Positions 20,298-30,053 of a DNA stretch of 64,000 bases are shown here, one piece after another. The position numbers and the translations under genes were made by a program. Positions within the stretch are counted from its first letter, which is position 1. Every line of letters begins with the position of its first letter. A model generated the notes under the pieces. It was not told the origin of the DNA and did not search any database. It worked only from the letters and a program-made list of their open reading frames with translations. This stretch comes from Candidatus Poribacteria bacterium (GTDB taxonomy: Bacteria; Poribacteria; WGA-4E; WGA-3G): NCBI GenBank assembly GCA_022822085.1, contig JAJECK010000051.1:62001-126000 (forward strand), in the 5' to 3' direction.

Positions 20298-21731
20298 TTA
20301 CCCTAATTCAGCTTTAAGGCTTTCCACTGCTTCAACGGTATCCTCAATTTCTTTCTTTGGTATATTTGCAATAGTAGCATGACTGAGCGGGTTTAAAATA
20401 CGAGTCCGATACGTCTCAATGTCATTAATCAGTTTCTTGTCCAACAAAGCAGAACCCCCATTTTCAGTTCTTCTCTTATTTTCAATTTTTATTGCATCCC
20501 AGAAATGTTTACTATCTTGTTTGTCTGGGTGTCGATGGTATTTGACAGGCAGATGTTTATTTTCACAGAATTCCTCTATTATCACCTCAAACGCTGTGCG
20601 TAGATAAACCGCACATGCTTTATAGTCGTTCATATCAATATATTCCTTCGCCTTCTCAAGATATGCCTTATCTTCCGTATAAACAGGGATTTCATATTCA
20701 TCGGTTTGCCGAAAATAAAACTCAACGGCTTTCCATTTCCCACCGTGGGATGTCCTTTGCTTGACAATCTCGTACCACACCTTATCATAAGTCGTCAAAA
20801 AGACTTGGTAATCTGCAAAATATTCTTCTAAAATATCAAGTACTGGGAGACGGTTTGACATGTCCAAACCGATTAGCACGTCATCTAACGCGATGATTTT
20901 GAGATCGCTTTCTGGCTGGAGCAGGATTGACGAAAAATAGATGGCAATTGCAATCGCTGACAGTTTTGCTTCATTTAGAAAAAGGTGGTGTGCGGGAATG
21001 TCTTTGTCAAAAAACACAACGTTCAAAAGAGTTTCCTGATTATCAAGTGTCTTTTTATCCTGGTTGTATGTTATCCCTTGAAAAGTTAAGTCAAGAGCAA
21101 CGTTATATCCAAATTTTAGAAGAATATCGGATGCTTTCACCTGCAGTATTTCCAATCTACGTTTTAATTCACTGTTGAAGGTTTCTATTTCTGTTTCCAA
21201 TTCTGCGATTTTCGTTTTGGCGTTTCGGCGGGGACGCGGCTCCTGTTGGACGCTTTCCAATTCTTCACCAAGTGTTCGATTTGTTACAGGATTGATGGTG
21301 TTGACCAGAAGATTATCCACTAACAATTTGAAGACATTCACGTTTTCTTCTTCACGATGGACGTAATGCGTTTCCAGCAGATTTTTATAGTCAAGAAAAC
21401 CCTTTGCTCTTGATGCTTCAATAATCAATGGATCATTCGTTTCTCTGACGTTTTGAGACCATTCATACACGTGCTCATTGGATCCTGAGTTTGCGCGGAG
21501 ATGTAGTTTAATGTGTCCATCATCGTTTGCAATAAAGATGTTCTGGTGATTTTCAAATTGGTGAATCCCTTCACCGGATTCCAGAAAGAATTTTAATGCC
21601 TGATACAAGGACGTTTTTCCACTGCCATTTTCGCCGTAAACAAGCAAATTCTTACCAGCCTTGTGCAGTTCGATCTGATACGGTCCATAAAAAGCTCTAA
21701 AGTTTTTAATCTCAATTTTGGTAATTCTCAT
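20298..21731 (-). CDS. RecF/SMC-like AAA ATPase with HEPN-like C-terminal region; putative defence ATPase
   Basis: IKNFRAFYGPYQIEL, Walker A GENGSGKTSLY, LNEAKLSAIAIAIYFS, Walker B IIALDDVLIGLD; C-term RILNPLSH. Confidence 0.8.
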   Translation of the reverse strand: MRITKIEIKNFRAFYGPYQIELHKAGKNLLVYGENGSGKTSLYQALKFFLESGEGIHQFENHQNIFIANDDGHIKLHLRANSGSNEHVYEWSQNVRETNDPLIIEASRAKGFLDYKNLLETHYVHREEENVNVFKLLVDNLLVNTINPVTNRTLGEELESVQQEPRPRRNAKTKIAELETEIETFNSELKRRLEILQVKASDILLKFGYNVALDLTFQGITYNQDKKTLDNQETLLNVVFFDKDIPAHHLFLNEAKLSAIAIAIYFSSILLQPESDLKIIALDDVLIGLDMSNRLPVLDILEEYFADYQVFLTTYDKVWYEIVKQRTSHGGKWKAVEFYFRQTDEYEIPVYTEDKAYLEKAKEYIDMNDYKACAVYLRTAFEVIIEEFCENKHLPVKYHRHPDKQDSKHFWDAIKIENKRRTENGGSALLDKKLINDIETYRTRILNPLSHATIANIPKKEIEDTVEAVESLKAELG

Positions 21732-24700
21732 GCCTTACCCTCAATGATGCGAATAGGTTTGACACTGCTCATAAAGAACAGATCAACAGCGACCGGATGT
21801 GTTTTTTCATATAATCGATCAAAGATGTCCCGGCACGCGGACATTTTATCTCCTTGAATATCTTCAAGCTGCGGCAACTGTTCATCAAACAGCGGTTGGA
21901 AAAAATGTTTGTTCCCTTTATGAAGTTCGTCTGGCAGATAAGACTCATAAACCATGCCGTCAATGATTCGCTCAAAATATCCGAGCATCACACGGTCGCG
22001 GGCATACGCCAAATCTCTGCTATTTATCGTCGGTTGTTGCTGGAGATAGATAAGATAGTCAACAAATTTGCCGATAAGTGTCTTTTGCGTTGATGTAATT
22101 TCGGGGACAGGAATCTGTTGCATATAACCACTACGCGCACGCAGGTAATCAATCGTCAACTGGTTAGACTCCTGTGAGTAAAACCACTCGACAACACGCG
22201 AATTCAATAGACCGCATAACCACAATTCTTCGGTAGGGATAAGGTAACACTTATCCCCGCAATAAAAACCTGCGGTATCGACTGCAAAAGTTTGGTGATT
22301 ATAGAGATTTGGACAGATAAGTTTCGGTTGTGAAAACCGATGCGACTTATCAAGAGAGATTGGGAGTTCGTACCATTCCTGTTTACCAACCCTTTTGCTC
22401 AAAATATCCCTATAATTTCCCAAGTGTTTCAAGATTGCTGGATACTCATCTATCGTTATGCCCCGATGTGCAAATATTAACCACTGTCCTTGTGGCTCTG
22501 CATGCCAGCGTCTGAGGTCGCGTCCGTACAAAAACGGTTTCAAAATATCTGCCGATGATGGATGCGCGGCAATGAGGTTATCCCGCGTCGCTTCGTCCAC
22601 AACAAATGCTTCAGTTGGGGAGGTCTTGATGCCGAAGGAAGGTTTCACTTTGATGTACTCACCCAAGGAGGTGCCAACATTGCGAAGTTGCTCAAGCAAA
22701 CTCATCACATTTGGTGATTCCATAGGTTTCTTGTCTTCATCTAATATTTTGTGGGTTTTAGGGTGCCGGACTCGCAGTCGCTGCGTTAACATGAATTTAA
22801 TGTCTTCCGGAACTCGGAAACCTTTATACTGCTTAAACGTCTCAATGTTTTTATAACTGTTATGAAACGAAGCGATGATATCAACCCCTTTGTCTTTGGC
22901 AGCGGTCAGGTCGGCTTTTGCCTTATCCCATTTTTTCAGATGTAACATCACTTCACCACGATTGCAGTATGCAAGACCAAGTTCCGGATTCAATTCTATT
23001 GCCTTGTTATAATCTTCAATAGCACTATCAAAATCGCGTTTTTGATAGTAAGCATTACCACGATTGTAATAAGGATGAAAGAGTTTTGGATTCAATTCTA
23101 TTGCTTTGCTATAATCTTTGATAGCACTATCTAAATCACCCTTTTCATGGTAAGCAAGCCCCCGGTTGTAATATGCTTCAACAAAATCCTGTTTCAACTG
23201 TATTGCGATGTCATAGTCTTTAATAGCACTATCATAATTCCCTTTGTTGCGGTAAGCAGCACCGCGATTGCTATAAGGTTCAGCATAATCCGATTTTAGT
23301 TGTATCGCTTTGTTGCAGTCTTCTATAGCTAAATCGTACTCACCTTTGCTGCGATAAACAGCACCGCGATTGTTATAGGCTGAGTCATAGTCCGGTTTAA
23401 GATCAATTGCTTTGTCAAAATCTTTGATAGCAAGATCATGCTCACCTTTTTCGCCATATTCAACACCGCGATTATTATAAAAACTGGCATCATTATTTCG
23501 CGTGGATTTAGGCAACCAAAGTAGTTCACCTGGTCGTGGCTTCTGTATTATTCCGAATTCGGTCCTGGGTAATATTCTTTTCTTCATCTGGCTTTTTGGA
23601 TGGACAGAATATGGGATATATCCCCCACGATCAAAGTTTGGACTCGCATTATCCGGGTCTCCTGATAATACAATACCATAAGAAAAAGGACCAACCGAAA
23701 GACCGGTAAAGAAATCTAACATACAACCAATATTGTCCCCTTTTACAAAAAAGCGGACATAGTGCCTATGTTCAGTAGAATCATAAATCAGAGTTTCGGT
23801 CGCTGGGTTTTTCCCTTGAGTTCCAATACTTTCAGGATTCCCATTTCCTTTATTGATAAAATCTTTGATATCCTCAAACATAGGTTCGTGTCCAGTAAAT
23901 TCACGATAGTGGTACAAAAAACAATGAAATGCTATTTTTGCTATCGCTCTGGTAATGTATTTCGTGGCTCTCCGATCAGGTATTGCTTGGACAGACTGTG
24001 AAAAAACATCCGTTTTAAGAGATCTATCTCCTTCTATAATTTCCTTTGTTTCACCTTGAAGAGCATTGTAGAATGTCTCTACTTTACCCATATATTTACC
24101 TTCCTCAGGATAAATAACCCTCACGTCATATCGCGTTTGAGGAAAATCTGTTATAAACTTGGATTTAAATTCATTTACTCTACCAAAATACCTTTCTGCT
24201 GTCTTTGGTGGCAAAATGTAAGTATTTCCAAAAATGCAGTATACATCATCTTGTTCGTCATAATCTGTAATGAGGTCATCATCTGGACCGATAGTGTTAA
24301 ATTTTTCTCGGTTTTCTGCAACGACATCAGTACCAGTTTGTCCTTCAGTATATTGAGTTATTATAATCTGCGGTTGTAGAGCACTTGCAGAATATACAAA
24401 AGCTCTTGTTTCATTATCTTCTAATCCTGGTTCATGTAGGATAATTAAGTCATCGTATAGAGGGTCGGGGAAAAACACTCGCAATGGATTAACTCCAACA
24501 GATCTTTTGTAATAAATTGATGAAAACAAATCTTTAGAATTGACACCCAATTCATCCTTAACTCTATTCCATACATAAGCTATATGAGATTTCTGGGACA
24601 AGACCACATCAAGTTTCCCTAAATCGCTATTGCAATTTTTACACAAGTGTTTATCAATCACCCATCCAGGAGCATCCTTTTGAAGTAATGACTTGGGAAA

Positions 24701-24760
24701 CGCATGCTCTCTACTTAGAATCTTTTCTTTTTTGCAATAAATACATTTTCCTTTGAACAT
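21728..24760 (-). CDS. HNH-type zinc nuclease domain + TPR repeats + TaqI-like C-terminal specificity domain
   Basis: CIYCKKEKILSREHAFPKSL...HLCKNCN; six TPRs; LKPFLYGRDLRRW...WLIFAHRG...LCGLLNSRVVEWFY...IPVPEI as in type IIG RM C-termini; start ATG 24760 behind GGAGG; 4-bp overlap with downstream ATPase. Confidence 0.75.
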   Translation of the reverse strand: MFKGKCIYCKKEKILSREHAFPKSLLQKDAPGWVIDKHLCKNCNSDLGKLDVVLSQKSHIAYVWNRVKDELGVNSKDLFSSIYYKRSVGVNPLRVFFPDPLYDDLIILHEPGLEDNETRAFVYSASALQPQIIITQYTEGQTGTDVVAENREKFNTIGPDDDLITDYDEQDDVYCIFGNTYILPPKTAERYFGRVNEFKSKFITDFPQTRYDVRVIYPEEGKYMGKVETFYNALQGETKEIIEGDRSLKTDVFSQSVQAIPDRRATKYITRAIAKIAFHCFLYHYREFTGHEPMFEDIKDFINKGNGNPESIGTQGKNPATETLIYDSTEHRHYVRFFVKGDNIGCMLDFFTGLSVGPFSYGIVLSGDPDNASPNFDRGGYIPYSVHPKSQMKKRILPRTEFGIIQKPRPGELLWLPKSTRNNDASFYNNRGVEYGEKGEHDLAIKDFDKAIDLKPDYDSAYNNRGAVYRSKGEYDLAIEDCNKAIQLKSDYAEPYSNRGAAYRNKGNYDSAIKDYDIAIQLKQDFVEAYYNRGLAYHEKGDLDSAIKDYSKAIELNPKLFHPYYNRGNAYYQKRDFDSAIEDYNKAIELNPELGLAYCNRGEVMLHLKKWDKAKADLTAAKDKGVDIIASFHNSYKNIETFKQYKGFRVPEDIKFMLTQRLRVRHPKTHKILDEDKKPMESPNVMSLLEQLRNVGTSLGEYIKVKPSFGIKTSPTEAFVVDEATRDNLIAAHPSSADILKPFLYGRDLRRWHAEPQGQWLIFAHRGITIDEYPAILKHLGNYRDILSKRVGKQEWYELPISLDKSHRFSQPKLICPNLYNHQTFAVDTAGFYCGDKCYLIPTEELWLCGLLNSRVVEWFYSQESNQLTIDYLRARSGYMQQIPVPEITSTQKTLIGKFVDYLIYLQQQPTINSRDLAYARDRVMLGYFERIIDGMVYESYLPDELHKGNKHFFQPLFDEQLPQLEDIQGDKMSACRDIFDRLYEKTHPVAVDLFFMSSVKPIRIIEGKA
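22890..23490 (-). repeat. In-frame TPR-coding tandem repeat (~102 bp unit)
   Basis: Repeated YNNRGxxYxxKGxxDxAIxDxxKAIxLxxD units. Confidence 0.85.
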
Positions 24761-24858
24761 TACATATCCTCCAATGAGTCCTATCACTGCCCGACCAATA
24801 GACAACACGCTGTTGGGTAGCGAGTTAGTAAGAAAATGAAATATATGGAAGAATTCGG

Positions 24859-25101
24859 TTATTTTAGTTTCCCACGAAAGACAGCCATAAACGCCTCTGG
24901 CAGTTCGTCAAAATTTTCGGCAATCTTCACTTTACCCTTCCACTGCCCATCACGGCGCGGTTTCTTTTCACCCTGTTCTAAAGGGACCAGTTTGACAACA
25001 GAAGTGCCGTTACTATCAAATATAATATCTTCTCCTGCTACAGCGCGTTTGACTAACTGTGTCAAATAATCTTCCGCTTGTTCATGTATATCAATATGCA
25101 T
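24859..25101 (-). CDS. Phd/YefM-type antitoxin-like protein without adjacent toxin
   Basis: MHIDIHEQAEDYLTQLVKRAVAGEDIIFDSNGTSVVKLVPLE matches Phd_antitoxin pattern; internal start chosen. Confidence 0.7.
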   Translation of the reverse strand: MHIDIHEQAEDYLTQLVKRAVAGEDIIFDSNGTSVVKLVPLEQGEKKPRRDGQWKGKVKIAENFDELPEAFMAVFRGKLK

Positions 25102-25167
25102 TTGTCTGACCTCTTGTAAATTTGTATTATATTGTACTACAACACACCACATGAATACAACACATTG

Positions 25168-25971
25168 CTAATTCCATCCCGCCAGCTGCAAATATTCTTT
25201 CCAAAGTGGGTCACCCCACAACAGCACAACTACCGCAGCACCTGCAATAAAAGGACCGTAAGGTATCGGACTTTTCCTGTCTTTTTTGCCCGTTGCTATT
25301 AGCAGTGTGCCAATAACTGCTCCACTGAAGGCAGACAACCCTATCACCATTAGCAGCTCGGGCAACGCACCGAGATACAACCCGATAATCGCCATCAACT
25401 TGACATCACCCATACCCATTGCCTTTTTTCGCATTATGGCACTACCAATGAATCCAATTAACCATATCACTAACCCACCTGCAACAAATCCAATAAGTCG
25501 CATCTTCAGATAATCTATGTCTTTAGACTGATATGAAATAATACACACAATTCCCAATCCAAGTCCGAGTCCTGTGAGACTCAGTGCATTCGGAATGATG
25601 TAGTGCTGTGCATCAATAAAGGCAATCGGTATCAGCACAGACACAAAAAAGATCGCGTGCAAAAAATAAAGTGTCGTCCCGAATTGGTAATATATGACGA
25701 GATATAGTGCCGCTGTAACGAACTCAACTATTGGATAGAGGACAGATATTTTCGCTTGGCAATACCGACATTTGCCACGTAGAAACAGATAACTCAAAAG
25801 CGGGATGTTGTCGTAAAACTTTATAGATTGGCTGCATTCGGGGCAAAAAGATCGGCGCGGGGAATAAATTGACGTGTCTGAGCGGGGGATGCGGTAGATA
25901 CAAACATTGAGGAAACTGCCAATTGTTAAACCTATGATGAAAATGAAGATAGGTATCCAAATATCACCCAC
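25168..25971 (-). CDS. Prepilin peptidase (A24 family)
   Basis: GSFLNVCIYRIP, CPEC...CRYC zinc motif, FIDAQHYIIP, GMGDVKLMA. Confidence 0.93.
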   Translation of the reverse strand: MGDIWIPIFIFIIGLTIGSFLNVCIYRIPRSDTSIYSPRRSFCPECSQSIKFYDNIPLLSYLFLRGKCRYCQAKISVLYPIVEFVTAALYLVIYYQFGTTLYFLHAIFFVSVLIPIAFIDAQHYIIPNALSLTGLGLGLGIVCIISYQSKDIDYLKMRLIGFVAGGLVIWLIGFIGSAIMRKKAMGMGDVKLMAIIGLYLGALPELLMVIGLSAFSGAVIGTLLIATGKKDRKSPIPYGPFIAGAAVVVLLWGDPLWKEYLQLAGWN

Positions 25972-25974
25972 AGA

Positions 25975-26394
25975 TTACCACCAATATTTTTCGCCTTGCA
26001 CAGCATCAAAATGATACACCTTGCTGATTTCAGCAATCCCACCTAACTGATGTTTTGCTGGTACACGCGGATGACCTTTTGCAATTCCGATTTTATATAT
26101 CTTTGGCATTAACACATAGTTTCCACCCCAAGGTGTCCTTGGAATGGATTCCAGATACGTACCACGCCATCCATCCACACCCGGATCGGTTACAAGTTGT
26201 TCTAACTGCGTTGGATATGTCTGTGTGTGTCTATAGTATTTCTTTATCGCTGTGGCAAGTATTTCAACATCTATATCTGCTTGGCTAACTTTGCGATACC
26301 CTGCCCAAGGTGGATACGAAAGCACCCCAATGACTATGACGAGTGCGACCAAGATGATAAGTTGAATGCGTGTCATTCCGCTGTTTCTATTCAT
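25975..26394 (-). CDS. GspG-like type II secretion/type IV pilus pseudopilin
   Basis: SGMTRIQLIILVALVIVIGVLSYP N-terminal helix; IKKYYRHTQTYPTQLEQLV; DGWRGTYLESIPRTPWG. Confidence 0.75.
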   Translation of the reverse strand: MNRNSGMTRIQLIILVALVIVIGVLSYPPWAGYRKVSQADIDVEILATAIKKYYRHTQTYPTQLEQLVTDPGVDGWRGTYLESIPRTPWGGNYVLMPKIYKIGIAKGHPRVPAKHQLGGIAEISKVYHFDAVQGEKYWW

Positions 26395-26418
26395 ATTTTG
26401 GCTTTCTGCTATCAGTCA

Positions 26419-27798
26419 TTAGTTTTCAGCATCTGGTCGGACAATATTATATTTGCTCATCTTTTTATACAGATTACTTCGTTCAACTTCCAACATCTCA
26501 GCAGTTTTCCGTATGTTCCAATCATTCTCATTTAATGCGGCAAGTATGTATTCCGATTCAGCTGAATCAACCATGGTACTCAAAGGTGTATTTGATTGAT
26601 ATGTAGTCCCATCTAATGTCTGTATTTGGTCCTTTTCAATAGGTAATACGTCCGCAACTTCATTTGGTTGAATAATTTCTTTATTGACCATGATAAGTAA
26701 ACGTTCAACGATATTTTTGAGCTCACGAATGTTGCCGGGCCATCGGTAAGATTGGAAAACGGCATAAGCCTCTGATGCAAAAGTTTTCGGTGTAAAAGCC
26801 ATGTCCTTCTGTAATCGCTCTGCAAAGTATTTTACTAATATCGGAATATCCTCTAACCTGTCACGGAGCGGTGGTACATCAATAGGTACGATCTTTAGGC
26901 GATAAAAGAGATCTGTTCGGAATAGCCCTTTCTCAATTTCTTCGGATAGGTCTTTGTTTGTTGCAGCAATTATTCGGACATCAACATTTCGTATCTGTTG
27001 ACTTCCAAGGCGTTCCACTTCTCCATATTCAAGAACGCGTAGTACCTTTGCCTGTGCTTTTAAGCTCATATCACCGATTTCATCAAGGAAAAGGGTGCCG
27101 CCATCCGCCAGTTCAAAACGTCCTTGTCGCATAGAATCCGCACCAGTAAACGCACCACGTTCATGTCCGAAGAGTTCGCTTTCAACAAGTTCTTCAGGCA
27201 ATGCTGCACAGTTTAGTGGGATAAAGGGTTTGTCGGCACGTTTGCTATATTGATGAATAGCATTTGCTACGAGTTGTTTTCCAGTGCCATTTTCACCAGA
27301 GATAAGAACGCCAAGGTTGCTTTCTGCGACTTGTCTAATCTCCGATCGGAGCTTTGTTATAGCACTACTTTCACCTACCATTTCATCTTCAGCGGGGATT
27401 TGTGATTTGAGTATTTCGTTTTCTTTTGCTAACCGAGAGAGTTCTAAAAGTGGTTCAATATTGGATAGGATTTTATCCATACTTACCGGTTTCGTGACAT
27501 AACGTTTCGCGCCAAGTTCCAACGTTTTAACTGCTATTTCAATATCCTGCTGTGCGGACATCATAACGACATTGAGATTTGGGTTTTGTTCAAGCAATTT
27601 CACCAAAGTCTGAACACCGTCTATACCGTTTTCCATCATAATATCCAACAAAACGAGATCAATGTCCTGAGACTCACAAAGTTGCAATGCCTTTTCACCA
27701 CTTGGTGAAGTTAAGGGCTTGTAACCTTTTAGACTTAATCCTTGTGACAGCATTTTCAATATATTCTTTTCGTCATCTACAATTAGAATTGTATTCAT
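26419..27798 (-). CDS. Sigma-54-dependent NtrC-family response regulator
   Basis: REC ILIVDDEKNIL; GENGTGKQLVANAIH; GAFTGAD; C-term Fis-type HTH. Confidence 0.95.
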   Translation of the reverse strand: MNTILIVDDEKNILKMLSQGLSLKGYKPLTSPSGEKALQLCESQDIDLVLLDIMMENGIDGVQTLVKLLEQNPNLNVVMMSAQQDIEIAVKTLELGAKRYVTKPVSMDKILSNIEPLLELSRLAKENEILKSQIPAEDEMVGESSAITKLRSEIRQVAESNLGVLISGENGTGKQLVANAIHQYSKRADKPFIPLNCAALPEELVESELFGHERGAFTGADSMRQGRFELADGGTLFLDEIGDMSLKAQAKVLRVLEYGEVERLGSQQIRNVDVRIIAATNKDLSEEIEKGLFRTDLFYRLKIVPIDVPPLRDRLEDIPILVKYFAERLQKDMAFTPKTFASEAYAVFQSYRWPGNIRELKNIVERLLIMVNKEIIQPNEVADVLPIEKDQIQTLDGTTYQSNTPLSTMVDSAESEYILAALNENDWNIRKTAEMLEVERSNLYKKMSKYNIVRPDAEN

Positions 27799-27884
27799 TT
27801 TGTTAGTCTCTAAATTGGAAGATTTATTATACCATTTCTATTAATTATTGTCTCATTTACGGTTGCTATGGTTTTAGTTTTTTA

Positions 27885-28025
27885 GGACACAAACTAAATA
27901 AAGATTAATTTATTAATTCGGTAATTTTTTATCCGTCCGGGGCAGGTTTCGCTCTGCCGCTGGCGAGGTTTCCTAACCTCGCCAAATTACCGATTTATTT
28001 TCTTAATCTTCATACAGTTTGTGCT
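27885..28025. repeat. MITE-like palindromic intergenic element
   Basis: Imperfect ~42-bp terminal inverted repeats (GGACACAAACTAAATAAAGATTAATTTATTAATTCGGTAATTT / AAATTACCGATTTATTTTCTTAATCTTCATACAGTTTGTGCT) enclosing GGCAGGTTTCGCTCTGCC and GGCGAGGTTTCCTAACCTCGCC hairpins. Confidence 0.75.
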
Positions 28026-28092
28026 ACAAAAAAGAGACATTATATATTAGAAATAGTATTAGTTTATTTTATCAGTTTATGACATAAATATA

Positions 28093-30003
28093 TCAGTTCA
28101 AGTGGTGAGGAATAGGTATCGTATCGGTAAGATATGTGTCTTCATTAAAGGTAATCCGTATCGTGCTACCGACATCTTCTTCGGATTCTACTGCTATTTC
28201 TCCACCGTGGACGGTAATAATCCGTCTGACAATTGCCATGCCGAGCCCTGTGCCATAAGGTTTTGTTGTGTAGTCCAGCGTAAAAAGTTTTTGCTGCGTC
28301 TCTTGTGACATGCCGTGCCCAGTATCTTGAACTTCAAGGGCAATATGTCTGCTATTTTCAGTTGTTGTGGTCCAAGTTTTAAGGGTAAGCGTTCCACCTT
28401 CTTGCATCGCTTCAATTGCATTCTTAACGATATTGCCTACTGCGCGCTCCATCTGTTCACGATCTAAGGAAAGTTGGGGGAGTGGTCTCAACTTTTTTTC
28501 CACTGTAATGTTTTGTGCTTGAGACAACTCCATATACAATTTTAAAACAGACTCTACGATATCGTTCAAATTAATCGGGTGTCGATCTGGTATAGGTAGT
28601 CTGGCATATTGGTGGAACTCGTCTATTAGTTCACGGATACGGTCAACTTCTTCAATAATTGTTGCCGTGCACTCATCAAATATCTTATCAAAGATTGCGG
28701 GTTGATCTTTTGCAGTTTGTAAGTTTTCAACAGAAAGCCGAATCGGAAATAAAGGGTTTTTGACTTCATGCGCGAGCTGCCTGGCAACATCACGCCATAC
28801 AGCGATTCTTTCAGCTGCCTTATGTTCCTCTAAACTTTGATTCAAAGCAAGTGCCATCTGATTAAAGCCATCTGCTAATTCTCCGACTTCCCCCTTGGAT
28901 TGAACAGCAATTTGATACGTTAGATTACCTGCACCAATCTCGTTAACCCCTTGCTGAAGTTGTGCCATTGGTCGTGTGATACGGCGACTCACAAGGTAAC
29001 TGATGCAATAGACTATCACTGCCCCGCTGCCGATACTCCACAACAGAATAACTTGCATTTGATTCTGCCACCGAATACGATATTGATGCGAATAGGCTAT
29101 GATTAATTCTACAAATGGCAATTTTTGCGGATCCGAAAAAGGTAAACTCAGGATGTCAGTACGAACAACGGTAAATGTAGATATGCGTCCACCTTCTTCA
29201 GATGTCCCTGTTCCATCTGATTCCTGAGTATCCCTCAAGGTGACTACCAACTCCTCGATAGGTTTGCCCTCATCTTGATACGCCTGTTTTTGCTGTTCCC
29301 ATTTGGATTTGATCTCTGTCGTACGGAATGCAATACTATTTAATGGTATCCACTCCTCCTGTTCATTCTTCCTTTTTACAAGAAAAATCGGATGTTCGGA
29401 CGGTTGACTCAATAATTCCCCACTTAGCCATTTTTGGAGAGACTTTCCACCAGTAACAAAACCCCAATCCAACCACTGAGTTACCTCAACAACGAACTGT
29501 GGGTCATCACCTGCTGAAATGATTCGTTCTCTAATTGTCCCTTTCCCATTTTTGGAAGTCGGAGCCATTTCTACATCTGCAATCTCAACAACTTTTTGCC
29601 CAATACGTTTTTCATCAGTAGACTTACTCAGAACCAAAATGCCTTCTTTATTTCCGCATTCAAAAATATCAAATTTAGTTAAGGGAATGTCTCGACTGCC
29701 ACCTGTTTCTGCTCCTTCCATTGCACTACGTAATTCTGGGTCTTCACCTATAACTTGGACTTCGTTTCTAATTTCTCTAACAAACCGCTCATATTGGCCG
29801 GAAATATTTGATTTTAATATTGCTACATCTTTGCCCAGTTGTTCGCTAAAAGTATTATCAATCAACAGACTGGCAATACCGAAAATTACTGCGAACATAA
29901 GAAGGATAACGAGGCTGTAAGTGAAAAATATTTTGTTTTGCAGCCGTATTGAAGACAGTTTGTCAAGTATCTTCCGTCTTTGTCGCATAAGCACAAGTTC
30001 CAT
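28093..30003 (-). CDS. HAMP-domain sensor histidine kinase (NtrY-like)
   Basis: VSRRITRPMAQLQQGV HAMP; LAHEVKNPLFPIRLS H-box; GTGLGMAIVRRII G-box. Confidence 0.93.
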   Translation of the reverse strand: MELVLMRQRRKILDKLSSIRLQNKIFFTYSLVILLMFAVIFGIASLLIDNTFSEQLGKDVAILKSNISGQYERFVREIRNEVQVIGEDPELRSAMEGAETGGSRDIPLTKFDIFECGNKEGILVLSKSTDEKRIGQKVVEIADVEMAPTSKNGKGTIRERIISAGDDPQFVVEVTQWLDWGFVTGGKSLQKWLSGELLSQPSEHPIFLVKRKNEQEEWIPLNSIAFRTTEIKSKWEQQKQAYQDEGKPIEELVVTLRDTQESDGTGTSEEGGRISTFTVVRTDILSLPFSDPQKLPFVELIIAYSHQYRIRWQNQMQVILLWSIGSGAVIVYCISYLVSRRITRPMAQLQQGVNEIGAGNLTYQIAVQSKGEVGELADGFNQMALALNQSLEEHKAAERIAVWRDVARQLAHEVKNPLFPIRLSVENLQTAKDQPAIFDKIFDECTATIIEEVDRIRELIDEFHQYARLPIPDRHPINLNDIVESVLKLYMELSQAQNITVEKKLRPLPQLSLDREQMERAVGNIVKNAIEAMQEGGTLTLKTWTTTTENSRHIALEVQDTGHGMSQETQQKLFTLDYTTKPYGTGLGMAIVRRIITVHGGEIAVESEEDVGSTIRITFNEDTYLTDTIPIPHHLN

Positions 30004-30053
30004 TGAACGTGCGATGAATTTGCTACAACGATTCCGTACAATTTAAGGGTGTG

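Noticed and set aside
22890-23490. Regular ~102-bp repeats resembling a CRISPR or minisatellite array
   Set aside because: Units encode in-frame TPR motifs; no short identical direct repeats with unique spacers.
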